Source of the DNA: Artocarpus heterophyllus
Lineage: Eukaryota; Streptophyta; Magnoliopsida; Rosales; Moraceae
Assembly (NCBI GenBank): GCA_025403435.1
Contig: CM046350.1
Coordinates: forward strand, 20,468,324-20,532,323
Length of the DNA stretch: 64,000 bases
Direction of reading: 5' to 3'
Positions 61,817 to 64,000 of this stretch are shown piece after piece. Made by a program: the position numbers and the translations under genes. Position 1 is the stretch's first letter. Each line of letters opens with the position of its first letter. The notes below the pieces were generated by a model, which made no database searches, was not told the DNA's origin, and saw only the letters and a program-made list of their open reading frames with translations.

Positions 61817-62066
61817 ATTGTGGTGATCTTGACAGCCCAAAGACAAGATCATTAAAAAGCCTAATAAGGGCCTAAGTCCCAAGAGACATCTCGACAGAAG
61901 AGCGAGTCGACCAAGCTTCCTCTAGGGTTCGACATATGTTTGAGAGAACAAGAAGTCAATATAAAATAGTGTCCAAGTTCACCGAACTCAGATACGAGAA
62001 TTTGAATTACAAAATAGGCAACTAAATCCCCACAATATTAGGGAGTTTAGCCCTTTATGTATAATA
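61817..62066 (+). repeat. 3' LTR of the Retand-like element, truncated part
   Basis: Begins TATTGTGGTGATCTTG (TG decayed to TA) after a purine-rich AGGGAGAAT. It aligns with the first roughly 265 bases of the 5' LTR and ends within CCTTTATGTATAATA. The remainder must lie beyond the next LTR, outside the window. Confidence 0.8.
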
Positions 62067-64000
62067 TGTAACACTCGTCAATTTTCATGTAACAGATTAT
62101 GTTAAATAAGTAACGATGTTAAGTATTTTTTCTTGTGATATATGATATAATATCACTGACTATTTTATTTTAAGTATGATGACAGATGACAGACATGTAG
62201 AATTGGTGTGCTTAAGGTGTTCATGTCATTTATGTTGTATGCTTGATAATTATTTAGCAATAAATTAATGTTTTGTCATATTTTAGTGCATGCGGTAGTT
62301 CGACAAGCCGATCCTTCAAGTTTGGCAAGCTGAATTATCCCTCACGGAATGGCAGGCCGATGGATTTTATCGGCAGACTGGACCTCACGACTACTACAGG
62401 TCGAAGTATGCCGCTGGTAATTAGCAGGTAAACACCAAAATTAGGGCATTGATGATTGGATATGATTGGATGATTAATTCTGATTAATTTTCATATTTTT
62501 AGCCTTTTTCATTATTTTAGGTAATAGAATGTTTGAATTTTGTGGATGATTGGATAATTGATGAGGGTTTCCTATTTCGAGAGTTGAAATATGGTAAGTG
62601 GAGCTAAATCGATTTGACTTTCCCATATTTCTCTCCATTCCCAAGCGAATTTACCTTGATTTTGTAAGAAAATTTTGATAATTATAGAGAAGAAGAGTTT
62701 TCTTTTTTTTTTTTTTAACGTTGTTTTCATTTTCACATAAACTATCTCTATCTCTCTTTTTTTTTCTCTCTCTCTCCAAAAATTCTCTTAGTTCTTTTCT
62801 ATCTTTTTTTCACGTTTTCTTCCCTTCTCTCCCTCATTTTCCTACGAATAATTGAAGAAGATATTGCATTTTGGTGGGCAAATTCAAAGAAAAGTTGAGA
62901 AGAATTGTTTTAAGGTAAGAATTCGTTCTCGTTTTATTTCTGAAATGTATTTTTCCTCTTTACTTCGACTGCTATACTTTTTTTGTCTAGGAATTTCTTT
63001 TTTCCTTGAAATTTTAATATGTTATTTATGTATGTATTATGTGTTATGCCTCAAAATTTCATGTTATTTGAATTTTTCTATGTTGAGATATGAATTTTCT
63101 TCTCTTTGCCACTCATAGTTGAAATGTTGTTGATCAGTAAAGCTTTGTATAAACATAGTCTTTGTTCATAATGCAAACGAATGTTATTTCTCACGAAATT
63201 TTACAGATATGTTCATGTATATGTTAAGTTATAGACTGGAAAGTTTTGTGATGATATGATGAATATTTTATGAGTTCTTGAATTTTATTTCGGGTTAGGT
63301 TTGTGGCTGTCAAATCAGTAAATTATGGAATTATTGTTTATGTGACCTTTTTGTATATCTAGATGAATTTATTTGCTAATGAAACTTTTTGTGGTATTGT
63401 GTATATGTGTTATTAGGTTGTCACATAAATTTTAGGGTCATAGTAATTTTATTTTAATTATTGGAAAATGATAATTGTGTGTTGCTCACTGCTTATGTGA
63501 TTAGAGTTTGTTCTTGCCTATGAATTCTAAAGCATGATTTGAATTGTGTTGAATTTATTTGAAGCTAATCTTTGGGTATGTTTGTAATTTTAGGTGTCTA
63601 GTACATGTAAGATTTTTGTGGAATTATTTTGTGACAAAAATACCTTATTATGTGAATGTTAGATAGGGCTGCTCACTATTTAGTTTGTGCTGACAGATTT
63701 CATGTTTTGGATATGTGTGACTTGTCTTGGTTATCAAATGAAATTTTTATGACCAACGAAAAATCATAATAATATGTTTATGTGTTAGCTTTGTTTCTTT
63801 AGAGTCTCATGCTTTAATTGTGTATGAATTATGAGTTATTGAATTATGAATGCATAAGGTCAGGCATGTAATAGTATTGCAATTTTTGCATGAGTACTTT
63901 TAAATTGGTAAAACATATTAGTTTTCATGTATTTCTTAAAATGGAGGTATGAATAAAGTATTATAGTATTGGATGATTCCTTGAATATAGATAAAAGTTA
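62067..64000 (+). mobile_element. Long gypsy-type LTR (LTR3), left part, runs off the window
   Basis: Starts TGTAACACTCGTCAATT within the Retand-like 3' LTR, with left flank TAATA. It resembles LTR1 and LTR2 in its TGTAACAC-type start, a GGCAGGCCGA-type block at 62296-62410, a CT-rich tract at 62700-62835 and a donor-like TTTAAG|GTAAGA at 62914/62915. The 3' end is outside the window, so it may be a solo LTR or the 5' LTR of a full element. Confidence 0.7.

Larger units (their letters stand above)
51651..62066 (+). mobile_element. Tat/Retand-type Ty3-gypsy element, decayed, 3' LTR cut by a later insertion
   Basis: The 5' LTR (51651-52248) and the start of the 3' LTR (61817-62066) are collinear: GTGATCT, CAAGATCA, CCCAAGAGACATCTC, GCGAGTCGACCAAGC and CCTTTATGT occur in order. 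Between them are gag, protease, reverse transcriptase, RNase H and integrase in gypsy order, then a 2.2 kb antisense coding remnant. An antisense frame between integrase and 3' LTR is known for Retand-type members of the Tat clade. The 3' LTR breaks at 62066/62067 where another LTR begins. The pol frames are full of stops and one catalytic Asp is lost. Confidence 0.85.

Overview
This is a window of AT-rich plant nuclear DNA, most likely from a eudicot. Three intron-containing protein genes, all on the minus strand, sit in a dense field of retrotransposons, solo LTRs and MITEs. The plant assignment rests on spliced genes with plant-type products (a cytosolic ribosomal protein S14, a plastid-targeted MraY homologue and a plant LARP6 protein) and on plant-type Ty1-copia and Ty3-gypsy elements. 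The species cannot be told from the sequence.

Layout. 1-3.1 kb: AT-rich DNA with no gene seen. 3.2-18.5 kb: a three-level transposon nest. An old minus-strand copia fragment is split by a plus-strand copia element (3338-17804, target-site duplication ATTTC), whose reverse transcriptase is in turn split by a 12 kb Athila-like gypsy element (3710-15897). 19.9-22.5 kb: the complete six-exon RPS14 gene. 22.9-24.2 kb: a 230-bp tandem duplication and a 538-bp Mutator-type MITE with a perfect 9-bp target duplication. 25.5-31.4 kb: a LINE-type RNase H sequence split by a Tnt1/Tork-like copia element (26090-31154, target duplication GTTCA). 33.3-37.0 kb: the eight-exon MraY (translocase I) gene, with a Tourist-type MITE in intron 3. 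38.8-45.8 kb: one solo LTR nested in another, followed by a third. 46.9-51.3 kb: the eleven-exon LARP6 gene. 51.7-62.1 kb: a decayed Tat/Retand-type gypsy element with an antisense open reading frame; its 3' LTR is cut at 62067 by another long LTR that runs off the window.

The three genes are unrelated in function: translation, plastid-envelope lipid-linked peptidoglycan chemistry, and RNA binding. They do not form a pathway. Exon borders were set by hand from splice sites and reading-frame continuity; all three models are open from ATG to stop with lengths divisible by three (151, 520 and 378 residues). Two of their 22 introns use GC-AG borders.

The most unexpected signal is in the long LTRs. 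Each has a CT-rich tract followed by a splice-donor-like AG|GT. The two complete ones also share a hairpin plus TTTTAG|G acceptor-like site near the 3' end, suggesting an intron carried wholly inside the LTR. In addition, GGCAGGCCGA-type words recur in apparently unrelated LTR families.
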